From positions 134,813 through 198,812 of the forward strand of contig NZ_LN811352.1 in assembly GCF_001006805.1 (NCBI RefSeq): DNA of 64,000 nucleotides, written 5' to 3'. Below the pieces are notes generated by a model. That model did no database searches, was not told where the DNA came from, and saw only the letters and a program-made list of their open reading frames with translations. The position numbers were made by a program, and so were the translations under genes. Of this stretch, positions 1-8,576 are shown in pieces; position 1 is the first letter of the stretch, and every line of letters begins with the position of its first letter. This DNA is from Microvirga massiliensis (GTDB taxonomy: Bacteria; Pseudomonadota; Alphaproteobacteria; Rhizobiales; Beijerinckiaceae).

Positions 1-2
1 AC

Positions 3-131
3 CCACAAGGTTATCCGGTTGGGAGCATCCTCGGCCGCACATCGCCCGAACAAAAGGAGATGACTCGCGAATCCTATCGCTATATCCAGGCTCGGGCCTG
101 GCACCGCTGTCGGGTGCTCTGGCATGTATAG
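3..131 (+). CDS. 3' end of an unidentified protein (partial)
   Basis: An open frame enters from the left edge and runs 42 codons to a TAG at 129-131. The translation (ends ...YIQARAWHRCRVLWHV) reads like protein, with many charged and aromatic residues and a moderately high share of G or C at third codon positions. It is too short to assign to a family. The next gene is a glycosyltransferase, so this could be the end of another surface-glycan gene, but that is only inference. Confidence 0.4.
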   Translation, partial: PQGYPVGSILGRTSPEQKEMTRESYRYIQARAWHRCRVLWHV

Positions 132-461
132 TTTCCCCCTGAATCACTATTCTGCCCAGCAGGAGACTTGTGCGGCAGATACTTGATTATTTACTTCGCA
201 CTAACGTAGCTGAACCACGCAGGTCAACGACAGCCCGCGTCTCACGACAGTAAGCTTTGCAGCAACGTTAATTTTGCCACCCGAAAATCCCATGGTGCAT
301 TGGTGCTCACCTGCACAGGTATTGAACTCTGCGAAGCCCTGACTGCGATGCGGCCTAGCCGTTTGGCCGAGTATTCATCGACTTTGAGAGCAGCTTTCAA
401 TCTCGATCAATTTTGACCCTCCGAACAGTGGCTTGGTGCAGCAGCATCCCCTGTCACATTC
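132..461. other. Intergenic region, nothing recognised
   Basis: About 330 bases separate the partial gene from the glycosyltransferase. The stretch is less GC-rich than its surroundings and has stops in all plus frames. I found no convincing hairpin terminator, tRNA or ORF. It probably holds the promoter of the glycosyltransferase gene, but no -35/-10 pair stands out. Confidence 0.5.
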
Positions 462-3002
462 ATGATAGAAGTACTCGCTGTACTGTCGCTGTGCGCCGAG
501 CTGCATCCGGAACTCCTGTTCCGGACTGCTGCCACGAGTCTTTCGTCTGGGCGCTATGCCGACGCCTTTGCGCTTGCGGATCGCTACTGTCGGATTCGCC
601 CGCTGGTATCGCCAAACCACCTCCTGCTGCGTGCTGCAACCCGAAGGGCGGTCGATGATCCCGAAGGTGCACTCGAGGACATCCGTCAGGCTCTCGGATG
701 CGACCCCGTTCATCTGGTGGCGAATCGTTCTCTCATGGCGAGCGGAACCCGGGAGGAGCGATTGGAGGCCACGCGTATTCTCCTAGCTCGAGAGACCGAG
801 CCGAGCCGACAGGTCGGCCCGATCCGTGTCCTAGCGGAAGGCAACGATGCGGTCGGCGTGGTTCGAGGCGGTACCGAAGGCGTGACAGGGCATTTCGCGT
901 GGCGAGGCGGTCCCGTGCTTGCCGTAAATGTGATGCAGGATCTCGAAGCGCATCCGATGCTCCTGCAAGCGGATGTCGGGCATCCTTTGCGAGATGCGCT
1001 GGGAAACGCGTCTTCCTGGAGCCTTCGGTGGCGAGACGGCATCGAGCGCCTTCACATCGAAGTGTCCGGAGGGATCGTGGTTGGCTCGCCGACCTGGAAT
1101 CCTGGAATCTCGAACCCTCCGCCCTCTACGTCACCTAAGGGTGCGCATGGCACGAGGACGCTTACTGTGCTGGTTCCCGTCTTCGGCGACCATGGAGCGA
1201 CGCAGACCTGTCTTCTGTCCCTGCTCGACGAAGCTGCACAGACCGAATGCCACATTCTCGTGATCGACGACGCGACTCCGGACCGGGCAATCGCAGCAAT
1301 GCTCGATCGGCTGGCCGGAACCGGGAAGATCGAGCTCCTGCGCAATCCCTACAACCGCGGCTTCGCAAGAAGTATCAATCACGCCCTTCAGCACACGCGC
1401 GGTGAGGACGTAGTCCTTCTCAACGCCGATACCATTCTGCCCAGAGGCACTCTGAGCCGGCTGAAGCACGCGGCCTATTCTGCGCCTAATATTGGAACGG
1501 TTACGCCGCTGTCGAACAATGGCGAGTATACGAGCATTCCCACGGGTTTCCGTGTGAATGAATGCCCTGATTACGGCATGGCGCAAATCATCGGTGATGC
1601 CGCCGATGCCGCGAATGGCGCGCAGATCGTCGACCTGCCCAACGGCATTGGGTTCTGTCTGTATATCCGCCGGGACTGTCTCGACGACGTCGGCGCGCTG
1701 AGCCTTGCGTTCGGCCGCGGCTATTACGAGGACGTGGAGTTCTGTCTCCGCGCAGCCGTGCGGGGCTGGCGAAATGTTTGCGCGACCGGTGTTTACGTCG
1801 GACATGCGGGTGCACGATCGTTCGGTTCGGAGAAGGCGATACTGGTGAAGAGCGGCGCCGGCATTGTCGATCGCGTTCATCCGGGTTTCGAGCAAGCCAG
1901 TGCCGCTTTCGTCCGCGCGGATCCTTTGGCTGGTCATCGGCAGGCCGTCGAGCGCGAACTTTTGCCTCTGTTGGGCTCCTACGACCTCATGGTGATCCCG
2001 GTGACGGAGGGCTCCGACTGGCGTGAGCTGTTGCCGCCGGTAGGTCACGCTGGTGGTCAGCGCAGGCTGGCTGCCCTGGTCGATCAGGGGAGCGACGGGA
2101 TGACGATCAGCCTGCGCGATCCAGGCGGTGGCTTCCCTCAGAATCTCGACCTTTCCCAATCCGATCTCGCAGACAGCTTGGGGCGAATTCCGATCACCAG
2201 CATCGACATCCTCGATCCGATGCTGCTTCCGGGCGAGGTGCTCGACGCTGTCCTGCGGCTCGGATGCCCGATTACCGTCCGGATTCGGGATGTGGGTGCT
2301 ATGTGCAAGGGGGATCAGATTTCGGAGGGTGCAAGCAAGACCTGCGAAGTCTGTGGTGGGCGATGCCCGTGCGATCTGGAGCTACCATATCGGGTCCCGG
2401 CCCCCGACCACCGAACACCCTTCGAGGACGTTATCGCACATGCGACGATCATCATCGTCCCCGACGAGGACACCCGGACCCTGTTCAGCCGATCCTATCC
2501 AATCGCAAACGCAGTCGTGCCGGAGTGCTCCATTCCTTCATATGCTCCGGCACCTCGGAATGCTTTACGGGATCGACTCCGTTTGGGACTGATCGCCGAC
2601 TCACAAGGCATGGATGCGGCGCTCCCGATTGCGATCGCCGAGCATTTCTCGCGCTCTCCTTCGCCCGCCGGCCTGATTGTTTTCGGGAGCACTTCGGACG
2701 ATTTCCATCTCATGAGGTCGGGGCCGGCCTTCGTTACAGGCCCGATTCAGCCGCACGAGCTCGGTGCATTGTTTCGAAACCTCGGGGTTGCCCGCCTCCT
2801 GTTCCCCTCCCGAAGACGGGTCCCATCGGATGCGGTGATGCGGTTATGCAGGGCGGACGGAATCGGCGTTGCAAGGTTCCGCTGGTCGACTCGGGAGCCG
2901 ATGATCGGGCGTCAGGGAGACCTCGAGCTACCTGTCGGGATCCCTTCGGAGGCGGTGGCAGAACTCCTGCTCCGCTGGATGATGAGCAACTCGATCACCT
3001 GA
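462..3002 (+). CDS. Large multidomain glycosyltransferase (helical repeat N-terminus, GT2, degenerate GT4-like C-terminus)
   Basis: This 846-residue protein probably transfers sugars to a surface glycan; donor and acceptor cannot be read. Residues about 1-100 are helical and resemble TPR repeats. Residues about 230-490 are a GT-A family 2 domain: the VPVFGDHGAT start, VIDDATPD, NPYNRGFARS, the LLNADT nucleotide-sugar/metal motif and the late YYEDVEFCLRA segment. Residues about 530-840 lack a typical active site but include a cysteine cluster (CEVCGGRCPC) where GT4 domains fused to GT2 domains often carry a Cys-rich loop. I read this part as a degenerate GT4 domain. No ribosome site is obvious before the ATG at 462, so the start is uncertain. 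Confidence 0.82.
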   Translation: MIEVLAVLSLCAELHPELLFRTAATSLSSGRYADAFALADRYCRIRPLVSPNHLLLRAATRRAVDDPEGALEDIRQALGCDPVHLVANRSLMASGTREERLEATRILLARETEPSRQVGPIRVLAEGNDAVGVVRGGTEGVTGHFAWRGGPVLAVNVMQDLEAHPMLLQADVGHPLRDALGNASSWSLRWRDGIERLHIEVSGGIVVGSPTWNPGISNPPPSTSPKGAHGTRTLTVLVPVFGDHGATQTCLLSLLDEAAQTECHILVIDDATPDRAIAAMLDRLAGTGKIELLRNPYNRGFARSINHALQHTRGEDVVLLNADTILPRGTLSRLKHAAYSAPNIGTVTPLSNNGEYTSIPTGFRVNECPDYGMAQIIGDAADAANGAQIVDLPNGIGFCLYIRRDCLDDVGALSLAFGRGYYEDVEFCLRAAVRGWRNVCATGVYVGHAGARSFGSEKAILVKSGAGIVDRVHPGFEQASAAFVRADPLAGHRQAVERELLPLLGSYDLMVIPVTEGSDWRELLPPVGHAGGQRRLAALVDQGSDGMTISLRDPGGGFPQNLDLSQSDLADSLGRIPITSIDILDPMLLPGEVLDAVLRLGCPITVRIRDVGAMCKGDQISEGASKTCEVCGGRCPCDLELPYRVPAPDHRTPFEDVIAHATIIIVPDEDTRTLFSRSYPIANAVVPECSIPSYAPAPRNALRDRLRLGLIADSQGMDAALPIAIAEHFSRSPSPAGLIVFGSTSDDFHLMRSGPAFVTGPIQPHELGALFRNLGVARLLFPSRRRVPSDAVMRLCRADGIGVARFRWSTREPMIGRQGDLELPVGIPSEAVAELLLRWMMSNSIT

Positions 3003-3262
3003 CGCGGCGCATGGTTCGCGCGGAGGTCGCCCGTCTAGCTCATATTCATCAGGGGGTGGATATCTTGAGGGCTCGCCTTGTGGCCGATCGGATTAAGCAT
3101 GAACGACGTCCGAACGAGCCCTTCCCAAAAGCGCCATGAAATCCAGTTTCCTTGAAGTATGCTTGGCCTCTCCGCATAACCAGCTCGGAGGCATGGAAGG
3201 TGCAAAGTGGCAAACGGCCAAGCCCGGCAGGAGCCAACTCCTGCCCTCGTTCGGAAAGGTAG
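3003..3262. promoter_or_regulatory. Spacer before the penicillin-binding protein gene, possible weak promoter
   Basis: No believable gene lies in these 260 bases. A candidate promoter is TTGAAG followed after 17 bases by CATAAC, at about 3152-3180. It matches the sigma-70 pattern loosely and would place transcription about 80 bases before the ATG at 3263. This is inference from pattern only. Confidence 0.25.
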
Positions 3263-6154
3263 ATGAGCGGAATTCTCGTGAAGCTCTTCGCGACGGCTCT
3301 CACGATGAGCCAGGTCGCCATCCAGCCCGACAATGTGCGGACCAGCTTCGACGCCGTTCAAGATCGAGGAGAGGTGGATTGGATCCTGAAGGAGGGCTGC
3401 GCTCATATGAGGCGCGCCTTCGATATCGAGGAGATCAATCTCGACGAGTTGATCACCACGGCGATGGACGATCCCGATGCCCTGACGGGTAACCTGAAGG
3501 TGCTTCAGGGCCTCAGTTTCAGCGACCTTCATGCGAGTTATCGTCAGTTCTGCACGACCGAGCAGGTCGAGCGCTCGCCAGTCGATCTCGGGGAGGTCAT
3601 CACCTACTTCAACGAGGCGGTCGCGAACCTCCCGGATGCCGGGAAGCTGAAGGGCCTCAGGCTACCCGGGGTCACGGTCATCCTCGACCAGACCGGGAAA
3701 CGGTTCGCCGAGATCTACGAGCCGGACCACCGCCGAATGTGGGTTCCGCTTTCGGAGATCCCAAAGCCTGTGCAGCAGGCTTTCGTGGCCGCCGAGGACA
3801 AGCGCTTCTATGAGCACAAAGGCATCGACGAGCGGGGTGTGATTCGCGCCTTCATGTCCAACCTGACGAATCCCGGCCGACCGGCTGGAGGTTCGACCAT
3901 CACGCAGCAGGTCGTGAAGAATTTGCTCGTCGGTGACGACGTCACCTACGAGCGCAAGATGCGGGAGATGATCGTTGCCGCCCGCGTCGAGCGCATCCTG
4001 AGCAAGGACGAGATCCTCGAGATTTACCTGAATGCCATCTATTTCGGGCGCTCGTCCTGGGGGATTGAAATGGCTGCCCGCAGCTATTTCGGAAAGCCCG
4101 CGAAAGAGCTCAGTCTCGCGGAAGGCGCCCTGCTGGCCGGACTCGTGAAAGGGCCGAACGTCTATAATCCGGACCGCTCTCCCGATCGCGCCCTGGACCG
4201 GGTCGCCTATGTCCTCAGCCGCATGGAGGAGGACAAGTTCGTCACCGCCGGCCAGATCACGCTTCTGCTCGGTAAGCTGCCGCCCACCATTCCCTTCGAG
4301 CGTCCCCAACGCAGCAGCGGGTTCCACTTCGTCGATTTCCTGGATCGGAGCGCGCGGCCGGTGGCAGGCATCGGGAGCCTTACGGGTTCCGGATACACGG
4401 TACGCTCCACGATCAATCCGGCCCTTCAGAAGGCAACCGAAGCCGCCTTGCAGGAGGGACTGGCCCGTTACGAGCTGAATACGGGCCGGAGCCGTTTCCA
4501 GGGGGCCGAAAGCAATCTCGCCGAGGCAATTGCCAAGCTATCCGCAGACGATACTCCGTCGAATTCCGATAAGGCTTCACCGCCTTGGCGCCGCGCCCTC
4601 GAGGCCGCTCGCTTGCCGCTCTACGACGTGCAATGGCCGGCTGCGATCGTGATCGAGAAGTCGGTCCCCCGGAAGGGAGCTCTGACGTTTCGTGTCGGAC
4701 TCGCCGATGGCAGCACCATGCCTTTGACGGTTGCGAGCGCCGATGCTCGGCGTGCACTGAAGCTCTACGACGTCGTTCGGGTTCGGGTGATTCCGGCCAG
4801 CGGCAAGAAAGCCGCACGCGCAGAGTTGCGTATGCCGCCTTCCGTGCAGGGAGCAGCCGTCGTCCTCGAGAACAGGACCGGCCGCATCCTCGCCATGTCG
4901 GGCGGATTCTCCTATCCATTGAGCCAGCTCAACCGCGTCACGCAGGCCCACCGGCAGCCGGGCTCCGCTCTGAAGCCGCTCACCTATCTGGCGGCGCTCG
5001 CAAAGGGGCTGCAGCCCAACACCCTCGTCTGGGACGAGCCCGTCACATTTCCGCCGATCGGCGGGAACGCGGGCGCGCGAGCGAGCGATTCCTGGACGCC
5101 GAAGAACTACGACGGGCGAAGCGGCGGCATCATGACTCTGCGGCGTGCTCTCGAGACGTCACAGAACCTCGTCACGGCGCGCCTTCTCGAAGGCGGCCTC
5201 GACTGGGATCCGGAGCGAAGCCTGCGTAGCGTGTGCGAACTTGCGCTGGAGGCGCAGCTCTACGTCGAGTGTGAACCGTATTATCCGTTCGTTCTCGGTG
5301 CTCAGCCGGTGCGCCTGCTCGACCTTGCGGCCTTCTACGCGGCCATCACGACGGAGGGCGCCCTGCCGTCACCCTACGCCCTGGAAGCAGTCGAGGAGGG
5401 GGGGCACACGATCTATCGCCGGGAAAACATTGCTCCCGTGCAGATCGGCTCCGCGGATCGTGTCGCCTTCTATCAGCTGAAGACGATTTTGCAGGGAGTC
5501 CTCGAGCGGGGCACGGCCCGCTCGATCCGGACCCTTGCACCCTATGTCGCCGGCAAGACCGGGACCTCGGATCACGAGAACGATGCTTGGTTCGTAGGAT
5601 TCACCAACGACGTCACGGTCGCCGTCTGGGTAGGATACGACAACGCGGACGGAAAACGACGGACCCTCGGGCGCGGACAGACCGGTGGAAAGATTGCAGT
5701 TCCGATATTTCAGGCAATCATCGAAGCTGCCTGGGCGCACCACGCGCTAAAGGCGCCTTTGAATCCTCCGTCTCCGCAAGCGGCCCGGCAACTCATCGCG
5801 ATGCCGATCGATCTCGAGACGGGCGACAGGATCACCGACGGGGGGAGAAAGGCCTTCACCGAACATTTCCGCCTGAGCCAGTTCGGGCAGTTCACCGACA
5901 CTCAGTTCCGGCTCGTGCCTGAATACGATGCCTACGCGTTCCGTCGCCCCGGTCCGTGGAGCGATGGCGACGAGGCACCGCTCGGCGGGTACTTCGATGA
6001 CGCTCCAGTCGCGGAGGCTCCGGGTTGGTTCGAGTCGGTGCCGCCGACCGCCCGGGGACGAACGCACGACCTGCCGTGGTGGGAGGAGGACCGGCCCCGC
6101 CGCTCGCGACGAATCGACCCCGACTACTTCTGGGGCAACGGACGGATCTATTGA
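3263..6154 (+). CDS. Class A penicillin-binding protein, transglycosylase/transpeptidase (PBP1-type)
   Basis: This 963-residue enzyme should polymerise lipid II and cross-link peptidoglycan at the outer face of the inner membrane. A GT51 transglycosylase domain spans about 145-340, with the catalytic Glu178 in AAEDKRFYEHKG, the GGSTITQQ motif and the RKMREM helix. The transpeptidase domain spans about 510-840, with Ser568 in the SALK motif, the SQN motif, and Lys765 in GKTGT. The N-terminus is odd: instead of a long hydrophobic anchor there is one short weak hydrophobic stretch (residues 4-20), then about 120 residues that look helical. The tail is rich in Trp, Arg and Asp. The TGA overlaps the ATG of the next gene by one base, so the two are translationally coupled. 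Confidence 0.93.
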   Translation: MSGILVKLFATALTMSQVAIQPDNVRTSFDAVQDRGEVDWILKEGCAHMRRAFDIEEINLDELITTAMDDPDALTGNLKVLQGLSFSDLHASYRQFCTTEQVERSPVDLGEVITYFNEAVANLPDAGKLKGLRLPGVTVILDQTGKRFAEIYEPDHRRMWVPLSEIPKPVQQAFVAAEDKRFYEHKGIDERGVIRAFMSNLTNPGRPAGGSTITQQVVKNLLVGDDVTYERKMREMIVAARVERILSKDEILEIYLNAIYFGRSSWGIEMAARSYFGKPAKELSLAEGALLAGLVKGPNVYNPDRSPDRALDRVAYVLSRMEEDKFVTAGQITLLLGKLPPTIPFERPQRSSGFHFVDFLDRSARPVAGIGSLTGSGYTVRSTINPALQKATEAALQEGLARYELNTGRSRFQGAESNLAEAIAKLSADDTPSNSDKASPPWRRALEAARLPLYDVQWPAAIVIEKSVPRKGALTFRVGLADGSTMPLTVASADARRALKLYDVVRVRVIPASGKKAARAELRMPPSVQGAAVVLENRTGRILAMSGGFSYPLSQLNRVTQAHRQPGSALKPLTYLAALAKGLQPNTLVWDEPVTFPPIGGNAGARASDSWTPKNYDGRSGGIMTLRRALETSQNLVTARLLEGGLDWDPERSLRSVCELALEAQLYVECEPYYPFVLGAQPVRLLDLAAFYAAITTEGALPSPYALEAVEEGGHTIYRRENIAPVQIGSADRVAFYQLKTILQGVLERGTARSIRTLAPYVAGKTGTSDHENDAWFVGFTNDVTVAVWVGYDNADGKRRTLGRGQTGGKIAVPIFQAIIEAAWAHHALKAPLNPPSPQAARQLIAMPIDLETGDRITDGGRKAFTEHFRLSQFGQFTDTQFRLVPEYDAYAFRRPGPWSDGDEAPLGGYFDDAPVAEAPGWFESVPPTARGRTHDLPWWEEDRPRRSRRIDPDYFWGNGRIY

Positions 6155-7191
6155 TGGTGTTTGCACGCCCGTGGAGCGGCCTCCTGGCTGCGCTCATCAT
6201 TACCGGTTGGCTTGGTTCTGCGCAGGGTGGTGAATTCAAGGTCGAGGAGGTCGCCTCGGCGACCGATCTCGGCCCTGCGCGTCTCAAGCCCGCCACGATC
6301 GCATTCGCGGACTTCGGAAAGGACAGTCTCACCGATCCTGCAACCGGACTCATGCCTTTCGAAGAATGGTCCCGCGCCAGACCGGTGCAGCAGGAGTTTC
6401 TCACGCTGTTTCCCGGCTACAAGGAGCCGACGATCGAGGTCACGGTGAACGGCCTCAAAAGACCCTACAAGGAGAAACTGCACGTCTATGTCGTCGAGGC
6501 TCGTTTCCTAATCCCAAAGGCACCGACGACGATCGACCTCAAAAAATATCTGCAGCTCGATGCTCTGAAGAAGATCGATCCTGCCATCGAGCATCATCTC
6601 ATTACTGCCGACGAGGTTCGTCCTCAAATCGAGAGAGCGTCGGCTCACAATCGCAATCCCTTCCGGCGGTGGTGCCAGGATCCCGAGAGCCTCTGCGTTC
6701 AGTCGCGCTATCAGCTCGAAGGCAAGCTCCCTCTTGGCATACGCTTGGCCAACAAGCTCGAGGAAGGTGGAAAGAAGATTTCCGAGTTCATCGAGTTCCA
6801 GTCGGAGCTACGGGTGCTCCCGGCCGAGGAGATCGATCAGGCAGCGCTCGCGCGTCTGACGCGCCTCGAGGCACCCGTGACCGGTGTTCTCGAACAAACC
6901 CTGTTTGATGCCAATCAGGTCATCCAATTCGGCAAGCTGCTTGCCATCCTCCAGGCTGATCCGACTGATGCAGCTAGGACTGTGACGACCATCTTTCTGT
7001 CGCTCGGCGTCGAGACGGATGTTCTGGAGAGGAAAAAAGAGTTCGAAACGGTTCCTGTTCTGCGCAATCTGATTCCGTCGCAAGTCCTGATGGGCAAGAG
7101 CTCCTTCAATTCGGGGACTTCCCTCAGTGCCGGCCTTCCAGATTACACGCGCAACCGTATCAGAGCCTTCGCGAGCCTTCTCCAGCATTAA
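6154..7191 (+). CDS. Exported protein of unknown function, coupled to the PBP gene
   Basis: A 345-residue protein whose ATG shares a base with the PBP stop codon (TGATG at 6152-6156). Residues 1-25 form a signal peptide: an Arg, a hydrophobic core, then an AQG cleavage region. The mature part is charged with no further membrane segment, so a periplasmic location is likely. It has one Cys pair about six residues apart (WCQDPESLC). I do not recognise the family. Coupling suggests it is made together with the PBP and may act in wall synthesis, but that is inference. The frame is open upstream to 6025; the overlap start is preferred because it begins the signal peptide. Confidence 0.75.
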   Translation: MVFARPWSGLLAALIITGWLGSAQGGEFKVEEVASATDLGPARLKPATIAFADFGKDSLTDPATGLMPFEEWSRARPVQQEFLTLFPGYKEPTIEVTVNGLKRPYKEKLHVYVVEARFLIPKAPTTIDLKKYLQLDALKKIDPAIEHHLITADEVRPQIERASAHNRNPFRRWCQDPESLCVQSRYQLEGKLPLGIRLANKLEEGGKKISEFIEFQSELRVLPAEEIDQAALARLTRLEAPVTGVLEQTLFDANQVIQFGKLLAILQADPTDAARTVTTIFLSLGVETDVLERKKEFETVPVLRNLIPSQVLMGKSSFNSGTSLSAGLPDYTRNRIRAFASLLQH

Positions 7192-7222
7192 CGCTTGGCC
7201 GGTCCTGCTATCGTCCCGCGGC

Positions 7223-7579
7223 TCAGCGCTCCATCAGAACGGCCATTGCAAGGACCGAGATTTCGCCGAACAGAACTCCTGCGAAGACGGAGCGTCTCAG
7301 GATAAAAAATCCGGCGAGTCCAATGACGAGACTGGCACATCGCCCGAGCAGGGGGACTGCCGCGAGCGCACCGCTCGGAGCCAGGACGAGCTTCGCGACG
7401 ATGCCGGCCAGGAGGGCCGTTGCAACCATTCGGACCCATACGAGAAGCTCCGACTGCTCGTCCATCCGGCGCGAGAGGAATACGCCCATGACGCGCCAGA
7501 TCTCGCTCGGCAGGAAGCCGACGAGGACTACGAGAAAATAGGCGCCGAGCGGGCCCGTGAGCGTGAGGTATTCACTCAT
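7223..7579 (-). CDS. azlD: AzlD family membrane protein, partner of AzlC
   Basis: 118 residues with about four hydrophobic segments, the size and pattern of the small AzlD subunit. AzlC and AzlD together export branched-chain amino acids or similar compounds in the studied cases; the substrate here is unknown. Its ATG overlaps the azlC stop by four bases (ATGA at 7576-7579), the normal arrangement for this two-subunit transporter. It ends 31 bases from the convergent exported-protein gene, with no clear terminator between them. Confidence 0.85.
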   Translation of the reverse strand: MSEYLTLTGPLGAYFLVVLVGFLPSEIWRVMGVFLSRRMDEQSELLVWVRMVATALLAGIVAKLVLAPSGALAAVPLLGRCASLVIGLAGFFILRRSVFAGVLFGEISVLAMAVLMER

Positions 7580-8223
7580 CGAGCGCGCCGCTGCACGCGC
7601 CGCACCAGATAGGCGGCCGTCCCACCGGCAACGCCGGTCGCCAGGAGATCGAAATCCCGGCCGAGCAGGAATCCGAAGATCGGTGACAGCCCAAACCCGA
7701 GTGCAAGAGCGGTCCAGTCAGCGGGATGCCTCGCGGCGGCGACCAGTGACACGGTGAAGAAAATCGGGGTCAGAAAAAGAACCGCTGCGCTCAGTTCCAG
7801 AGGCAGGGTTCCGGCCAGGACATGTCCGAGCAAAGTGAGGGCCGCGCTCACCAGGACAGTAGCGCCGGCGAATCCGAAATAGTAGGCGCGGCGCCTTTCC
7901 GGCGGGATGGGGGGCAGGCGCGCCAGACTTTCGACCCACACGGTGACTGCCACGAAATGGGCTGCCAGGAGCTGAGTCCCGATACCTCCTCGCGGGAATC
8001 TGAGGAGCGGCAGGACGGAAATCGTCATCGGCAGGAGGCGAATCGATGACAGGCATACCGCGACAGCAATAGCCGGCCATGCGACGCCCGCAGACAATCC
8101 CCCGAACAAGATGACTTGTGCCGGACCTGCCCAGATCAGCACCGTCGATAGCACCGCCGCTCCGGCTGGGATCCCCACATCCCGCGCGAGTCCGCCAATG
8201 CCGAGCATCGTCAGTCCGACCAC
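7576..8223 (-). CDS. azlC: AzlC family branched-chain amino acid exporter, large subunit; start disrupted or uncertain
   Basis: 215 residues from a GTG at 8223, with several membrane helices and the AzlC pattern (GIGGLARDVG, AGPAQVILFG, RLLPMTISVLP). Family similarity appears to continue upstream of the GTG: the same frame encodes LHGVRNSLALPAW before it, back to a TGA, with no ATG, GTG or TTG. An ATG at 8311 lies in another frame. Removing one base from the AAAA/TTT run at 8302-8308 would join that ATG to the AzlC frame and give a normal N-terminus beginning MKFRLIENVP. So either the sequence carries a one-base error or real frameshift, or the protein starts unusually late. Confidence 0.8.
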   Translation of the reverse strand: MVGLTMLGIGGLARDVGIPAGAAVLSTVLIWAGPAQVILFGGLSAGVAWPAIAVAVCLSSIRLLPMTISVLPLLRFPRGGIGTQLLAAHFVAVTVWVESLARLPPIPPERRRAYYFGFAGATVLVSAALTLLGHVLAGTLPLELSAAVLFLTPIFFTVSLVAAARHPADWTALALGFGLSPIFGFLLGRDFDLLATGVAGGTAAYLVRRVQRRAR

Positions 8224-8524
8224 CCAAGCGGGCAGGGCGAGGGAGTTCCGGACACCGTGAAGAAAGGGTGGGAGAGACAGGGGAACGTTCTCGATCAGCC
8301 GAAAATTTCATGGCGCTGCATCGGAGGGGAGGCGCCCAGGGAGAACTTTGATAGCTGTGATGCTACCAGTTCGACAAGAGTCAAGGGCCGGCGTAGCATC
8401 CCGGCCGAACACGACGCGGCCGTGTCTCATTTCCGTTGTCAGAGAGATTGAAAAGCTTGCCGCTCGTTGGCGTCTCGACCTCGACTACGTTACGGCTCCT
8501 CTACGTGAGGGCACACGAACTGAA

Positions 8525-8557
8525 GCGCGGAATGTAGTCGCTCAGCACGTTCCGCGC
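8525..8557 (-). terminator. Inverted repeat downstream of parE
   Basis: An 8-base perfect inverted repeat (GCGCGGAA and TTCCGCGC) with a 17-base loop lies 20 bases after the parE stop. There is no T-run behind it, so it may be a weak or factor-dependent terminator or a transcript-stabilising hairpin. The remaining 250 bases up to azlC hold no recognisable gene. Confidence 0.35.
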
Positions 8558-8576
8558 CTCTCGTTGATATCTTCAC

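Noticed and set aside
1131..2159. Long open frame (342 codons) on the minus strand inside the first glycosyltransferase gene
   Set aside because: It lies wholly opposite a clear GT2 coding region, its translation has no family pattern, and such antisense openings are common in GC-rich DNA.
7718..8311. Minus-strand frame starting at ATG 8311, considered as a separate gene overlapping azlC
   Set aside because: After the first few codons its translation is Arg/Pro-rich nonsense while the other frame is AzlC; only its first codons may belong to azlC through a one-base shift.
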